29,225 nucleotides of DNA from an uncultured Mesocricetibacter sp. (GTDB lineage: Bacteria > Pseudomonadota > Gammaproteobacteria > Enterobacterales > Pasteurellaceae): positions 1 through 29,225 of the forward strand of contig CAJPST010000003.1 of the NCBI GenBank assembly GCA_905373425.1, given 5' to 3'. The position numbers were made by a program, and so were the translations under genes. Under the pieces are notes generated by a model. The model was given only the letters and a program-made list of their open reading frames with translations. It had not been told where the DNA came from and made no database searches. Each line of letters opens with the position of its first letter. Within the stretch, counting starts at the first letter, position 1. This document shows positions 1 to 8,693 of the stretch, in pieces.

Positions 1-3000
1 ATGGTCCCACGGTGAAGTGAAAAAACCGGAAACTATCAACTACCGCACCTTCAAACCGGAGCGTGACGGATTGTTCTGTGCACGTATTTTCGGGCCGGTA
101 AAAGATTATGAATGTTTATGCGGTAAATATAAACGTCTGAAACATCGTGGTGTAATCTGCGAAAAATGTGGTGTAGAAGTAACGCAAACTAAAGTGCGTC
201 GGGAACGTATGGGGCATATTGAACTGGCTTCGCCTGTTGCGCATATCTGGTTCTTAAAATCATTACCGTCCCGTATTGGTTTATTGCTGGATATGCCGTT
301 ACGTGACATTGAACGCGTGTTGTATTTCGAATCTTATATTGTAATTGAGCCGGGAATGACCGACTTAGAAAAAGGTCAGTTGCTTACAGAAGAACAATTT
401 ATGGATGCGGAAGATCGTTGGGCGGATGAATTTGATGCCAAAATGGGAGCGGAAGCTATCCAGGCCCTGCTGCGTAACATGGATTTGGAGCAGGAATGCG
501 AGGCCTTGCGCGAAGAGTTACAAGAAACCAATTCTGAGACCAAACGCAAAAAGATCACTAAACGATTGAAATTACTAGAATCATTCGTTCAATCCGGCAA
601 TAAGCCGGAATGGATGGTGATGACCGTATTACCGGTATTGCCACCGGATTTACGTCCGTTGGTACCATTGGATGGTGGACGTTTCGCGACTTCTGATTTA
701 AACGATTTGTACCGCCGAGTGATTAATCGTAATAACCGTTTGAAACGCTTATTGGATTTAATTGCGCCGGATATTATCGTACGTAACGAAAAACGTATGT
801 TACAGGAATCTGTTGATGCATTATTAGATAACGGCCGCCGTGGTCGTGCAATCACAGGTTCAAATAAACGTCCATTGAAATCCCTTGCTGACATGATCAA
901 GGGTAAGCAAGGACGTTTCCGTCAGAACTTGTTGGGTAAACGCGTTGACTACTCCGGCCGTTCAGTAATTACCGTAGGTCCATACTTACACCTACATCAA
1001 TGTGGTTTGCCGAAGAAAATGGCGTTGGAGTTATTCCGTCCATTTATCTACGCAAAATTAGAAAGCCGTGGTTATGCGACAACGATTAAAGCAGCGAAGA
1101 AAATGGTGGAGCGTGAAGACGCTATCGTTTGGGATATCTTGGCTGAAGTCATTCGCGAACACCCGATTCTGTTAAACCGTGCGCCAACATTGCACCGTTT
1201 GGGTATTCAAGCATTTGAACCGATCTTAATTGAAGGTAAAGCGATTCAATTACACCCACTTGTTTGTGCGGCGTTTAACGCGGACTTCGACGGTGACCAA
1301 ATGGCTGTTCATGTACCGTTAACACTGGAAGCACAATTAGAAGCACGTGCGTTAATGATGTCAACCAATAACATTCTGTCGCCTGCGAATGGTGAACCGA
1401 TTATCGTTCCGTCACAAGACGTGGTGTTAGGTCTATATTATATGACCCGAGATAAAGTGAACGGTAAAGGCGAAGGTATGTTGTTACAAGACCCTCGTGA
1501 AGCGGAGAAAGCTTATCGTACAGGTCAGGCGGAACTACATTCTCGAGTAAAAGTACGGATTACTGAGTATGAGAAAAATGAGGCCGGTGAGTTTGAAGGT
1601 AAGACAAGTTTAGTAGATACCACAATCGGGCGTGCAATTTTATGGATGATCGCTCCGAAAGGGATGCCGTTTAGTTTGTTTAACCAAACTTTAGGTAAAA
1701 AAGCAATTTCTAAACTGATCAACGAGAGTTATCGTCGCTTAGGAATGAAGCCAAGCGTATTGTTTGCCGACCAGATCATGTATACCGGATTTGCTTATGC
1801 GGCGCGTTCCGGGTCTTCCGTCGGTATTGACGATATGGTAATTCCGCAGAAAAAATATGAAATTATTTCTGCAGCAGAAGAAGAAGTGGCGGAAATTCAG
1901 GAGCAGTTCCAATCAGGTCTTGTAACTGCCGGTGAGCGTTATAACAAAGTAATCGATATTTGGGCTGCTGCCAACGAACGTGTCGCTAAAGCTATGATGG
2001 AAAACCTGTCAACGGAAGAAGTAATCAACCGCGAAGGGAATCCTGAAAAACAAGTTTCTTTCAACAGCATCTTTATGATGGCGGATTCCGGTGCGCGTGG
2101 TTCTGCAGCACAGATTCGTCAGCTAGCGGGTATGCGTGGTTTGATGGCGCGTCCGGATGGCTCTATTATCGAAACGCCGATTACCGCAAACTTCCGTGAG
2201 GGTTTGAACGTTCTGCAATACTTTATTTCTACCCATGGTGCGCGTAAAGGTTTGGCGGATACCGCGTTGAAAACAGCGAACTCCGGTTATTTAACCCGTC
2301 GTTTAGTTGACGTGGCGCAAGACTTAGTGATCGTAGAAGATGACTGTGGTACACACGAAGGTATCGTGATGACCCCGTTAATCGAAGGTGGTGATGAAAA
2401 AGTACCTCTACGTGAACAAGTTTTAGGTCGTGTAGTCGCTGAAGACATCTTAAAACCGGGTACGGAAGAAGTATTAATTCCACGCAATACATTATTAGAT
2501 GAAAAATTGTGTGACGTATTAGATGCAAATTCTGTGGACAGCGTGAAAGTACGTTCTGTTGTAACCTGTAATACCGACTTCGGGGTGTGCGCGAAATGTT
2601 ACGGTCGTGACTTAGCACGTGGCCACTTGATCAACCAAGGTGAAGCAGTGGGTGTTATTGCGGCGCAATCTATCGGTGAACCGGGAACACAGTTAACCAT
2701 GCGTACGTTCCACATTGGTGGTGCAGCATCTGCAGCAGCCAAAGAGTCTAGCGTTCAGGTGAAAAACAGCGGTACTTTACGTTTAGCCAATGCGAAATTC
2801 GTGACCAATAACGAAGGTAAATTGGTATTAACATCTCGTAATACAGAATTAACCGTTGTGGATACTTTTGGCCGTACTAAAGAGCACTATAAAGTGCCTT
2901 ACGGTGCTATCTTGAACAAAGGCGATCAGCAAGATGTGAATACTGGCGAAACCATCGCTAACTGGGATCCGCATACAATGCCGGTTATCTCTGAAGTAGG

Positions 3001-4162
3001 CGGTTTCGTGAAATTCGTGGACATTGTGGATGGTTTAACCGTTACTCGTCAAACCGACGAATTAACCGGTCTTTCTTCTATCGTAGTACAAGACGTGGGT
3101 GAACGTGCGACAGCAGGTAAAGATTTACGTCCGGCAATTAAGTTGGTGGATGCGAAAGGCAATGACATCTTAGTTCCGGGAACGGATGTAGTGGCGCAAT
3201 ACTTCTTACCCGGTAAGGCTATTGTAACCTTAGACGACGGCGCAGAAGTACATGTAGGTGATCCGTTAGCGCGTATTCCGCAAGAATCCATGGGTACTAA
3301 AGATATTACCGGTGGTCTTCCACGCGTGGCAGACTTGTTTGAAGCGCGTAAACCGAAAGAGCCGGCCATCTTGGCAGAAATCTCCGGTATCGTGTCCTTC
3401 GGTAAAGAAACCAAAGGTAAACGTCGCTTATTGATTACTCCGGATGAAGGTGAAGTGTACGAAGAAATGATTCCGAAATGGCGTCAATTAAACGTATTCG
3501 AAGGTGAAATGGTAGAACGCGGTGATTTAATCTCCGACGGTGCGGAAACACCACATGACATCTTACGTTTACGCGGTGTACACGCGGTAACCGAATATAT
3601 CGTTAATGAAGTCCAAGAAGTTTACCGCTTACAAGGGGTAAAAATTAACGATAAACACATCGAAGTTATTGTACGCCAAATGTTGCGTAAAGCGATTGTC
3701 ACCAAAGCCTATGACTCCGAATTCCTTGAAGGGGAACAAGTAGAAGTAGCTCGCGTGAAAATCGTTAACCGTAAACGTGAAGCGGAAGGCAAGCCACCGG
3801 TTGAATTTGAACGCGAATTGTTAGGTATCACTAAAGCGTCCTTAGCAACAGAGTCCTTCATCTCTGCGGCATCCTTCCAAGAAACCACTCGTGTGTTAAC
3901 GGAAGCGGCGGTCGCAGGAAAACGTGATGAATTACGTGGCTTAAAAGAAAACGTTATCGTGGGTCGTTTGATCCCTGCAGGTACCGGTTTTGCATATCAT
4001 CAGAATCGTGTGAAAACTCGCGACACCAATTCGTTTGCAGAAGATCTTGAAGTGAAATTCTCGGCTGCAGATGAAGCGGAAATCGAAGCGGAATTTAGCT
4101 TTGTTGCAGAAGATCCAAGTGCAAGTTTGACAGAAATGTTGAATATGGCGGACGATGAATAA
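1..4162 (+). CDS. rpoC: DNA-directed RNA polymerase subunit beta' (5' end cut by window)
   Basis: Largest subunit of core RNA polymerase; with RpoB it forms the active-site cleft that synthesises RNA. The frame is open from base 2 (W-S-H-G-E-V-K-K-P-E), which matches E. coli RpoC from about residue 33, so roughly 32 N-terminal residues lie left of the window; the GTG at 17 is internal Val38, not a start. In E. coli numbering the first zinc site is CLC...CEKC (residues 70-88), the catalytic NADFDGD motif with three Mg-binding aspartates is at 458-464 (bases 1277-1297), and the second zinc site is the Cys of DDCGTHEG plus the three Cys of CNTDFGVCAKC. The C-terminal tail has a short acidic insertion (FAEDLEVKFSAADEAEIEAEF), making the full protein about 1418 residues against 1407 in E. 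coli. It would be the last gene of the rpoBC operon and ends at a strong terminator. Confidence 0.99.
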   Translation, partial: WSHGEVKKPETINYRTFKPERDGLFCARIFGPVKDYECLCGKYKRLKHRGVICEKCGVEVTQTKVRRERMGHIELASPVAHIWFLKSLPSRIGLLLDMPLRDIERVLYFESYIVIEPGMTDLEKGQLLTEEQFMDAEDRWADEFDAKMGAEAIQALLRNMDLEQECEALREELQETNSETKRKKITKRLKLLESFVQSGNKPEWMVMTVLPVLPPDLRPLVPLDGGRFATSDLNDLYRRVINRNNRLKRLLDLIAPDIIVRNEKRMLQESVDALLDNGRRGRAITGSNKRPLKSLADMIKGKQGRFRQNLLGKRVDYSGRSVITVGPYLHLHQCGLPKKMALELFRPFIYAKLESRGYATTIKAAKKMVEREDAIVWDILAEVIREHPILLNRAPTLHRLGIQAFEPILIEGKAIQLHPLVCAAFNADFDGDQMAVHVPLTLEAQLEARALMMSTNNILSPANGEPIIVPSQDVVLGLYYMTRDKVNGKGEGMLLQDPREAEKAYRTGQAELHSRVKVRITEYEKNEAGEFEGKTSLVDTTIGRAILWMIAPKGMPFSLFNQTLGKKAISKLINESYRRLGMKPSVLFADQIMYTGFAYAARSGSSVGIDDMVIPQKKYEIISAAEEEVAEIQEQFQSGLVTAGERYNKVIDIWAAANERVAKAMMENLSTEEVINREGNPEKQVSFNSIFMMADSGARGSAAQIRQLAGMRGLMARPDGSIIETPITANFREGLNVLQYFISTHGARKGLADTALKTANSGYLTRRLVDVAQDLVIVEDDCGTHEGIVMTPLIEGGDEKVPLREQVLGRVVAEDILKPGTEEVLIPRNTLLDEKLCDVLDANSVDSVKVRSVVTCNTDFGVCAKCYGRDLARGHLINQGEAVGVIAAQSIGEPGTQLTMRTFHIGGAASAAAKESSVQVKNSGTLRLANAKFVTNNEGKLVLTSRNTELTVVDTFGRTKEHYKVPYGAILNKGDQQDVNTGETIANWDPHTMPVISEVGGFVKFVDIVDGLTVTRQTDELTGLSSIVVQDVGERATAGKDLRPAIKLVDAKGNDILVPGTDVVAQYFLPGKAIVTLDDGAEVHVGDPLARIPQESMGTKDITGGLPRVADLFEARKPKEPAILAEISGIVSFGKETKGKRRLLITPDEGEVYEEMIPKWRQLNVFEGEMVERGDLISDGAETPHDILRLRGVHAVTEYIVNEVQEVYRLQGVKINDKHIEVIVRQMLRKAIVTKAYDSEFLEGEQVEVARVKIVNRKREAEGKPPVEFERELLGITKASLATESFISAASFQETTRVLTEAAVAGKRDELRGLKENVIVGRLIPAGTGFAYHQNRVKTRDTNSFAEDLEVKFSAADEAEIEAEFSFVAEDPSASLTEMLNMADDE

Positions 4163-4188
4163 GCTTTAGCTATTAGACAATAAATATG

Positions 4189-4221
4189 AAAACCCTTGTT
4201 TCTATGACAAGGGTTTTATTT
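4189..4221 (+). terminator. Rho-independent terminator of rpoC
   Basis: AAAACCCTTG (4189-4198) pairs perfectly with CAAGGGTTTT (4208-4217) across a 9-base loop and is followed by ATTT. It begins 26 bases after the rpoC stop codon and closes the operon. Confidence 0.93.
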
Positions 4222-4284
4222 TATCTGTTATTACTCTTTGGCTTTAGAGGTTAGGTGTTTAAATTACCACCCGTTTGGCAGATC

Positions 4285-4350
4285 AAAGTGCGGTCAGAAT
4301 TTTAGATGTTTTTTTATGTGGAAAAACAGCATGAAAACTGACCGCACTTT
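4285..4350. terminator. Inverted pair of uptake signals, hairpin between convergent genes
   Basis: AAAGTGCGGTCAG (4285-4297) is exactly complementary to CTGACCGCACTTT (4338-4350), with a 40-base loop. Each arm contains a full Hin-type DNA uptake signal (4286-4294 and 4341-4349). The hairpin lies between rpoC (plus) and the amidohydrolase (minus), which converge, and T-rich sequence follows the right arm. A bidirectional terminator role is inferred, mainly for the minus-strand gene since rpoC already has its own. Confidence 0.75.
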
Positions 4351-4369
4351 TTAACTTTTAAAGTCGTTT

Positions 4370-5638
4370 TTAATTCAGTAACCGTTGGATCAGTGTGGTA
4401 TAAATGTTTACACCTGTTAGTAGCTGGTTTTCATCGAAGTCAAATTCCGCTTCATGGTGGCCGGCAGTACGATCAGCACCGAGAATGAAATAAATAGCTT
4501 TGCCTCCGTGTTCCTGTACTCGTCTTCCTAGAACAGTTGCGTCTTCACTGGCATTGAAAGCGTAATTGGCGTTGACGTTATGCACTTGAGGTTGGGCAAG
4601 AGCGATTTCTTCCACTAGTTGCACTAGTTCGATATCATTGACCATGTCAACTGCTTCACCCATAATCTCTGTCTCACAGGTGACATCAAAACTGACAGCA
4701 ATACCCTTGGCAATTTGCATAACCTGCTCGGTCATATATTGATTGATGGCTTTGTTTTCGCCGCGCACTTCAAGTTGAATTTCCGCTTTGGTCGGAATAA
4801 CGTTGCGCCCTTCGCCGGCTTTTAACACGCCGACATTAATTCGCGTCATTCCTTCACCGTGGCGACTGATACCATGTAGCTGTGTAACCGCGTGAGCAGC
4901 GGCAAGCAGGGCGTTACGTCCTAAATGCGGAGAGGCTCCGGCATGGGCGGGTTTTCCTTGATAACGAATGTCCATCTTTGTGGTAGAAAGGAAATTTTTC
5001 GGATTGGAAATCACCGTGCCGCTATCCGCACAGAAACTGATATGTGAGGACGCGAAATAATCGGCATCATCAATCACTCCGCTTGCCGCAATGGCCGCAG
5101 CGCCACGCACTCCTTCTTCTGCCGGTTGGAAAACGATTTTTACTTTGCCTGTGAACTTATCCTTATTTTGCGATAACCACAACGCCGTGCCTAGCCCGAT
5201 GGTAATGTGTCCGTCATGTCCGCAGGCGTGCATGAAACCGTCGTTAAGAGAGGCAAAGCCTTCCTTATTTGGAATATGTTCGGGAGCATTGGTTTCCGTT
5301 ACATTAACACAGTCAATATCAAAACGGAGCGCAACCGTTTTGCCCGGTTTACCTGAATCTAACACCGCAACACAACCGGTATAACCATCCATTTTATCCA
5401 ACCATTTCTTGTTTGCACCGTATGCGACGGCATTTTCTAATCCTTTTTCCACAACGGCTTGGCGACGACCGCGTACAAAATCACGATTGATGATTTGATT
5501 GCCTAACAAAATCTCAAAGCCCATTTGTTCCAGATAATCGGCAATACGGGAGGTTGTCCAAAATTCAGTCCAGCCTGTTTCAGGAAAACGGTGAAATTCT
5601 CTACGCCATTGAACGAGTTGTTGTTTAGTCAATTCCAT
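4370..5638 (-). CDS. M20 family amidohydrolase, AbgA-like (aminobenzoyl-glutamate hydrolase type)
   Basis: Cytoplasmic di-metal amidohydrolase of peptidase family M20. The closest family member I recognise is E. coli AbgA, one subunit of p-aminobenzoyl-glutamate hydrolase; similarity runs along the whole length (HACGHDGH at residues 137-144, FQPAEEG with the catalytic Glu pair at 174-175, a central dimerisation lid with KPAHAGASP, and a C-terminal GHHEAEFDFDE supplying another metal-binding His). From ATG 5638 it has 422 residues (AbgA is 436). This start has AAGGAG seven bases upstream; an in-frame ATG 33 bases earlier (5671) lacks such a site. It lies downstream of the DcuC-like carrier on the same strand, 127 bp away with a hairpin between, and no AbgB partner or AbgT transporter is present. 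The substrate could be an N-acyl or aminoacyl conjugate other than aminobenzoyl-glutamate; family assignment is firm, substrate is not. Confidence 0.88.
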   Translation of the reverse strand: MELTKQQLVQWRREFHRFPETGWTEFWTTSRIADYLEQMGFEILLGNQIINRDFVRGRRQAVVEKGLENAVAYGANKKWLDKMDGYTGCVAVLDSGKPGKTVALRFDIDCVNVTETNAPEHIPNKEGFASLNDGFMHACGHDGHITIGLGTALWLSQNKDKFTGKVKIVFQPAEEGVRGAAAIAASGVIDDADYFASSHISFCADSGTVISNPKNFLSTTKMDIRYQGKPAHAGASPHLGRNALLAAAHAVTQLHGISRHGEGMTRINVGVLKAGEGRNVIPTKAEIQLEVRGENKAINQYMTEQVMQIAKGIAVSFDVTCETEIMGEAVDMVNDIELVQLVEEIALAQPQVHNVNANYAFNASEDATVLGRRVQEHGGKAIYFILGADRTAGHHEAEFDFDENQLLTGVNIYTTLIQRLLN

Positions 5639-5712
5639 AATATGCTCCTTCTGATAAGATTGATAAAACATGATGCTTTTTCATATTTACCTTGTAAAAC
5701 GCCCTTAAAACA

Positions 5713-5748
5713 AACCGCACTTTGCGGATTTACGCTAAAAGTGCGGTC
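5713..5748. terminator. Inverted pair of uptake signals, hairpin
   Basis: ACCGCACTT (5714-5722) and AAGTGCGGT (5739-5747) form a 9-bp stem with a 16-base loop, 18 bases past the stop of the DcuC-like gene. Read on the minus strand the stem is followed by TTTGTTTT, so it probably ends or attenuates the carrier transcript before the amidohydrolase. On the plus strand it is followed by T7, but no plus-strand gene precedes it. Confidence 0.65.
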
Positions 5749-5765
5749 ATTTTTTTATCTGTTTT

Positions 5766-7058
5766 TTATAGCATAAACAGTGCAAGGAATAAGGTTGCCA
5801 AAATCATTCCCGGTGCAGTGCGTTTGATCATTTCCACCGGGCTGACCATAGCTAAACCGGCGCAGACAATAGTTACTCCGGCAATCGGAGAGGCGGTACG
5901 TCCGATTGCTCCTGAGATTGCTGCTGCCATACCGAGATTAACATGGGAGTAACCGAGTTCGACGGCGTGTGGTGTAACGGCCGTGTTGAAAGCGATTGCC
6001 GCCGCATCTCCGGAACCGGTAATTATTCCCATTAAGAATGGTCCGATGGTTGCCCCCCAGCGTACAAATTCGTTTGAATGTTTGAGGAATTCAATCGCAG
6101 AATCAACTGCGCCGGTGGATTTCAACCCTGCTACGAAGACACCTGCTGCAATAATGATACCGAGTACGTTTGCGTAAGAGTTACCCATTCCATTAAAGAA
6201 TTCTTCGGTAATTTTTACCGGAGAAATGCGGGTGACCAAAATGCTATAAATTGCACCGATTAACATTGCCTGCGGCACACCCATTTTCGTCCAGCTTAAC
6301 CAAGACACTTCTTGTAACGATGTACCACCGATAACCAGAATCACCAACGGTATCAAAGGTGCTAAGGCGAACAGAATATTTACTTTAACAAATTTGCTTT
6401 CCGCTTCTTTCTGTTCGCTTAGATAGGCCTGGCGATGTTCGTCACCGTAATCTTTAAAAAACAATGCCAACAATGTCAATATGACTGCACCGATAGCACC
6501 TGCAATCATGGTATAAGGCGCATGGCTTAGGTTAACTTCGGTAATCGTTAATTTTGACATTTCACTGATCATCGCAGAGTGAGAAGAGCCCGGGCTCATC
6601 ATGGAGCCGAAGGTACCGGCTAAAATGGCAGCCCCAGCCGTTGCCGGGCGAACACCGGCGCTTTTTAACACCGGAATCAGGGTTGCTCCTACAGCCGCTG
6701 CACATCCGGCAGCAGAAGGAATAGCGATATTAATAAAGAACGTAATTACCGTTGCCACCGGAATTAAAAAGAATTTTAACCCTCCCAACGGTTTGGTTAG
6801 TAAATGCACTAAATGGGTATCGCATTGGGTGTATTTCATAACATATGCAAAGCCCATACTGGAGCAGATAGCCATAATTAACCCGGCTGATGTCATACTT
6901 TTGGCAAATGCATCTAGTGCACCCATCGGATTAAGTGTAAGCAGCGACATTAATAAACCAACCCCAATCAGCACTGTTCGGGTTTCATATTTTTTAATCA
7001 ATAAATAAATGGTTACAACAATGCCGGCGATGGCAATAAGGGGTTTTAATTCATCCAT
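5766..7058 (-). CDS. DcuC-family anaerobic C4-dicarboxylate-type carrier
   Basis: Inner-membrane secondary carrier of 430 residues, nearly all hydrophobic segments (about 11-12 predicted spans) separated by a charged loop near residues 205-225 (KDYGDEHRQAYLSEQKEAESK). The second half matches E. coli DcuC (461 residues) in YANVLGIIIAAGVFVAGL, TGSGDAAAIAF and IGRTASPIAGV...SPVEMIKRT, which are family signatures. DcuC exchanges or exports C4-dicarboxylates under anaerobiosis, but distant members transport other anions. The ATG at 7058 has AAGGAA about eight bases upstream. It is flanked by two M20 amidohydrolases rather than C4-dicarboxylate genes, which argues for a substrate such as an N-modified amino acid; this is inference. 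Control probably comes from the 323-bp region it shares with the divergent hydrolase. Confidence 0.82.
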   Translation of the reverse strand: MDELKPLIAIAGIVVTIYLLIKKYETRTVLIGVGLLMSLLTLNPMGALDAFAKSMTSAGLIMAICSSMGFAYVMKYTQCDTHLVHLLTKPLGGLKFFLIPVATVITFFINIAIPSAAGCAAAVGATLIPVLKSAGVRPATAGAAILAGTFGSMMSPGSSHSAMISEMSKLTITEVNLSHAPYTMIAGAIGAVILTLLALFFKDYGDEHRQAYLSEQKEAESKFVKVNILFALAPLIPLVILVIGGTSLQEVSWLSWTKMGVPQAMLIGAIYSILVTRISPVKITEEFFNGMGNSYANVLGIIIAAGVFVAGLKSTGAVDSAIEFLKHSNEFVRWGATIGPFLMGIITGSGDAAAIAFNTAVTPHAVELGYSHVNLGMAAAISGAIGRTASPIAGVTIVCAGLAMVSPVEMIKRTAPGMILATLFLALFML

Positions 7059-7085
7059 AATTATTTTCCTTAATATTTGAAGGTC

Positions 7086-7102
7086 GAATTAACGGTTAAT
7101 TC
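7086..7102. promoter_or_regulatory. Perfect 17-bp palindrome, probable operator
   Basis: GAATTAAC-G-GTTAATTC: two 8-base arms exactly inverted about a single central base, 27 bases upstream of the carrier ATG at 7058. There is no T-run beside it on either strand, so it is more like a repressor or activator site than a terminator. The cognate regulator is not encoded in the window. Confidence 0.6.
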
Positions 7103-7240
7103 AGCGAGTTGCATTTTTTACTAAAGGGTGGCACTGCTGTTTCTTTTAACTTTGTGGTTTATCCGTCCTCGAGAGACAAATAAAAAATTATTGTAGCAAG
7201 GAGTGCAATGAATTAAATAACCGTTATCCTTGTATTTTGA

Positions 7241-7256
7241 GTTACTGGTGAGTAAC
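7241..7256. promoter_or_regulatory. Short inverted repeat GTTACT-N4-AGTAAC
   Basis: Six-base arms with a four-base spacer, in the middle of the divergent control region, 125 bases upstream of the hydrolase start. This spacing suits a dimeric regulator, but a 12-base match of this kind can occur by chance in AT-rich DNA. Confidence 0.3.
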
Positions 7257-7341
7257 ATATTTTTTATTATGAGTTTCTCCTTTTTAGACATGAGTATTAT
7301 GCAACCGAATGCCTGAAAGAGGAAAATAAAGATGTGAGTTT

Positions 7342-7357
7342 CGTGATCTAAGTCACA
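7342..7357. promoter_or_regulatory. CRP-like binding site
   Basis: CGTGA-TCTAAG-TCACA matches the CRP consensus TGTGA-N6-TCACA at 9 of 10 positions. Its centre lies about 32 bases before the hydrolase ATG at 7382, so it may overlap that promoter or its leader, and it is far (about 290 bases) from the carrier start. Catabolite control of a catabolic island is reasonable, but the position relative to the transcription start is unknown. Confidence 0.55.
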
Positions 7358-7381
7358 AAATAAATGGAAAAGGAGAGGGCT

Positions 7382-8617
7382 ATGACCATTAATATGCAGA
7401 GAATTCAAACTATTATCGAAAAATTGGCATCAATTTCTTCTGTACAAGGCGAATTAACCCGCTTAGCTTTCAGTGCGGAAGATGAAGTGGCACATAATTA
7501 TTTGATTGAACTATGCAAACCTTATGATCTTGCCATACGCCGCGATGAAATCGGTAATTTATTTATCCGTAAATCGGGAGTTGAAGATCATCTTGCCGCG
7601 GTGGCTTTTGGTTCCCATATCGATACCGTGGTTAATGCAGGTAAATTTGACGGACCGTTGGGTTCTGTAGGCGGACTGGAAATTTTGTTCCAATTGTGCG
7701 AACAGGGGGTGCAAACCCGCTATCCGTTGGAACTGATTATTTTCACCTGTGAAGAATCCAGTCGTTTTAATTATGCTACATTGGGCAGCAAACTCATGTG
7801 CGGAATTACTAATCGGGAAAGTTTAAGCAAGTTACGGGATAAACAAGGGAACGGTTTAAAAGAGGCTTTGGCAGATATTGGTTTAGATTTTGCCAAGATT
7901 GATCAAGTCAAACGCAATGCAGAAGAATTCAAATGCTTTTTTGAATTACATATCGAACAAGGGCCGCGTCTGGAAAATGAACGGAAAACCATAGGTGTAG
8001 TGACTGGGATTGCGGCGCCGATTCGCTGTATAGTAAAAATTCAAGGGCAGGCGGATCATTCCGGTGCTACGGCAATGCATTACCGCCACGATGCACTGTT
8101 AGGTGGGGCAGAATTGGCGTTAGCGATTGAGCAGGCGGCAATTGATGCAGGGCATTCTACAGTCGCGACAGTCGGTAATCTCAGTGCCAAACCGGGTGTA
8201 ATGAACGTGGTACCCGGTTATTGCGAATTGCTGGTGGATATCCGAGGCATTCATAGCGAAGCCAGAGAGTCGGTTTTCAACGTGTTACAACAACAAATTG
8301 AACAAGTTGCCTCCAAACGGGGCTTGTCGATCGAATTACAACTGATTTCGAAAGATCAACCGATTTTATTGCCTGAGCAAATGGTGGAGCAAATTAGTCG
8401 GGCAGCGCAAGAGTTAGGGTATAGTTATGAAATTATGCCAAGTGGTGCCGGACATGATGCTATGCATATGGCAACTGTCTGTCCAACAGGCATGATTTTT
8501 GTTCCGTCAAAAGATGGGATTAGTCATAACCCATTGGAATTTACTGCATGGGAAGAGGTTGAAGCCGGCATTAAAGTATTGCAACGCGTGGTATTGGAAC
8601 AAGCAGAAAGGGTGTAG
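7382..8617 (+). CDS. M20 Zn-dependent amidase: N-carbamoyl-L-amino acid hydrolase / allantoate amidohydrolase family
   Basis: Cytoplasmic dimeric metalloenzyme, 411 residues, of the M20 subgroup that includes N-carbamoyl-L-amino acid hydrolase, beta-ureidopropionase and allantoate amidohydrolase; members split a ureido or carbamoyl group, usually releasing ammonia and CO2. Visible family motifs are GSHIDTV (metal His79), DGPLG (bridging Asp90), CEESSRF (catalytic Glu124/125), ELHIEQGP (His190), the lid motif QADHSGATAM, and GISHNPLE with the last metal-binding His. ATG 7382 is preceded by AGGAG at the right distance; an upstream in-frame ATG at 7364 would sit on top of that site. It is transcribed away from the DcuC-like carrier and AbgA-like hydrolase. 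I cannot tell which amide is cut: no hydantoinase, allantoinase or dihydropyrimidinase gene is nearby to fix the pathway. Confidence 0.87.
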   Translation: MTINMQRIQTIIEKLASISSVQGELTRLAFSAEDEVAHNYLIELCKPYDLAIRRDEIGNLFIRKSGVEDHLAAVAFGSHIDTVVNAGKFDGPLGSVGGLEILFQLCEQGVQTRYPLELIIFTCEESSRFNYATLGSKLMCGITNRESLSKLRDKQGNGLKEALADIGLDFAKIDQVKRNAEEFKCFFELHIEQGPRLENERKTIGVVTGIAAPIRCIVKIQGQADHSGATAMHYRHDALLGGAELALAIEQAAIDAGHSTVATVGNLSAKPGVMNVVPGYCELLVDIRGIHSEARESVFNVLQQQIEQVASKRGLSIELQLISKDQPILLPEQMVEQISRAAQELGYSYEIMPSGAGHDAMHMATVCPTGMIFVPSKDGISHNPLEFTAWEEVEAGIKVLQRVVLEQAERV

Positions 8618-8628
8618 AGAGAAAAATA

Positions 8629-8674
8629 AAAAAGTGCGGTGAGAAAAACGTTCGTTTTTTCGACCGCACTTTTT
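8629..8674. terminator. Bidirectional terminator built from an inverted pair of uptake signals
   Basis: AAGTGCGGT (8632-8640) and ACCGCACTT (8663-8671) form the outer stem, flanked by A5/T5 so that a U-tract follows on both strands; an inner GAAAAACG/CGTTTTTTC pairing extends it nearly to the loop. It begins 11 bases after the hydrolase stop and lies between the convergent hydrolase (plus) and acrB (minus). Confidence 0.88.
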
Positions 8675-8693
8675 CTTTGGTGCTAAAACAGTA

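Larger units (their letters stand above)
7059..7381. other. Divergent control region between carrier and hydrolase genes
   Basis: This 323-bp AT-rich gap separates the minus-strand carrier from the plus-strand hydrolase and carries no believable gene. It holds a perfect 17-bp palindrome next to the carrier, a 6+6 inverted repeat in the middle and a CRP-like site next to the hydrolase, listed separately. No clear sigma-70 -35/-10 pair stood out by eye for either gene. Confidence 0.7.

Noticed and set aside
2229..2618. Minus-strand open frames within rpoC
   Set aside because: Shadows of a highly conserved gene with strong codon bias; no independent evidence.
7121..7408. Minus-strand open frame of 95 codons in the divergent control region
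   Set aside because: It overlaps the start of the plus-strand hydrolase, has no ribosome site or recognisable domain and covers the palindromes; composition is that of AT-rich non-coding DNA.
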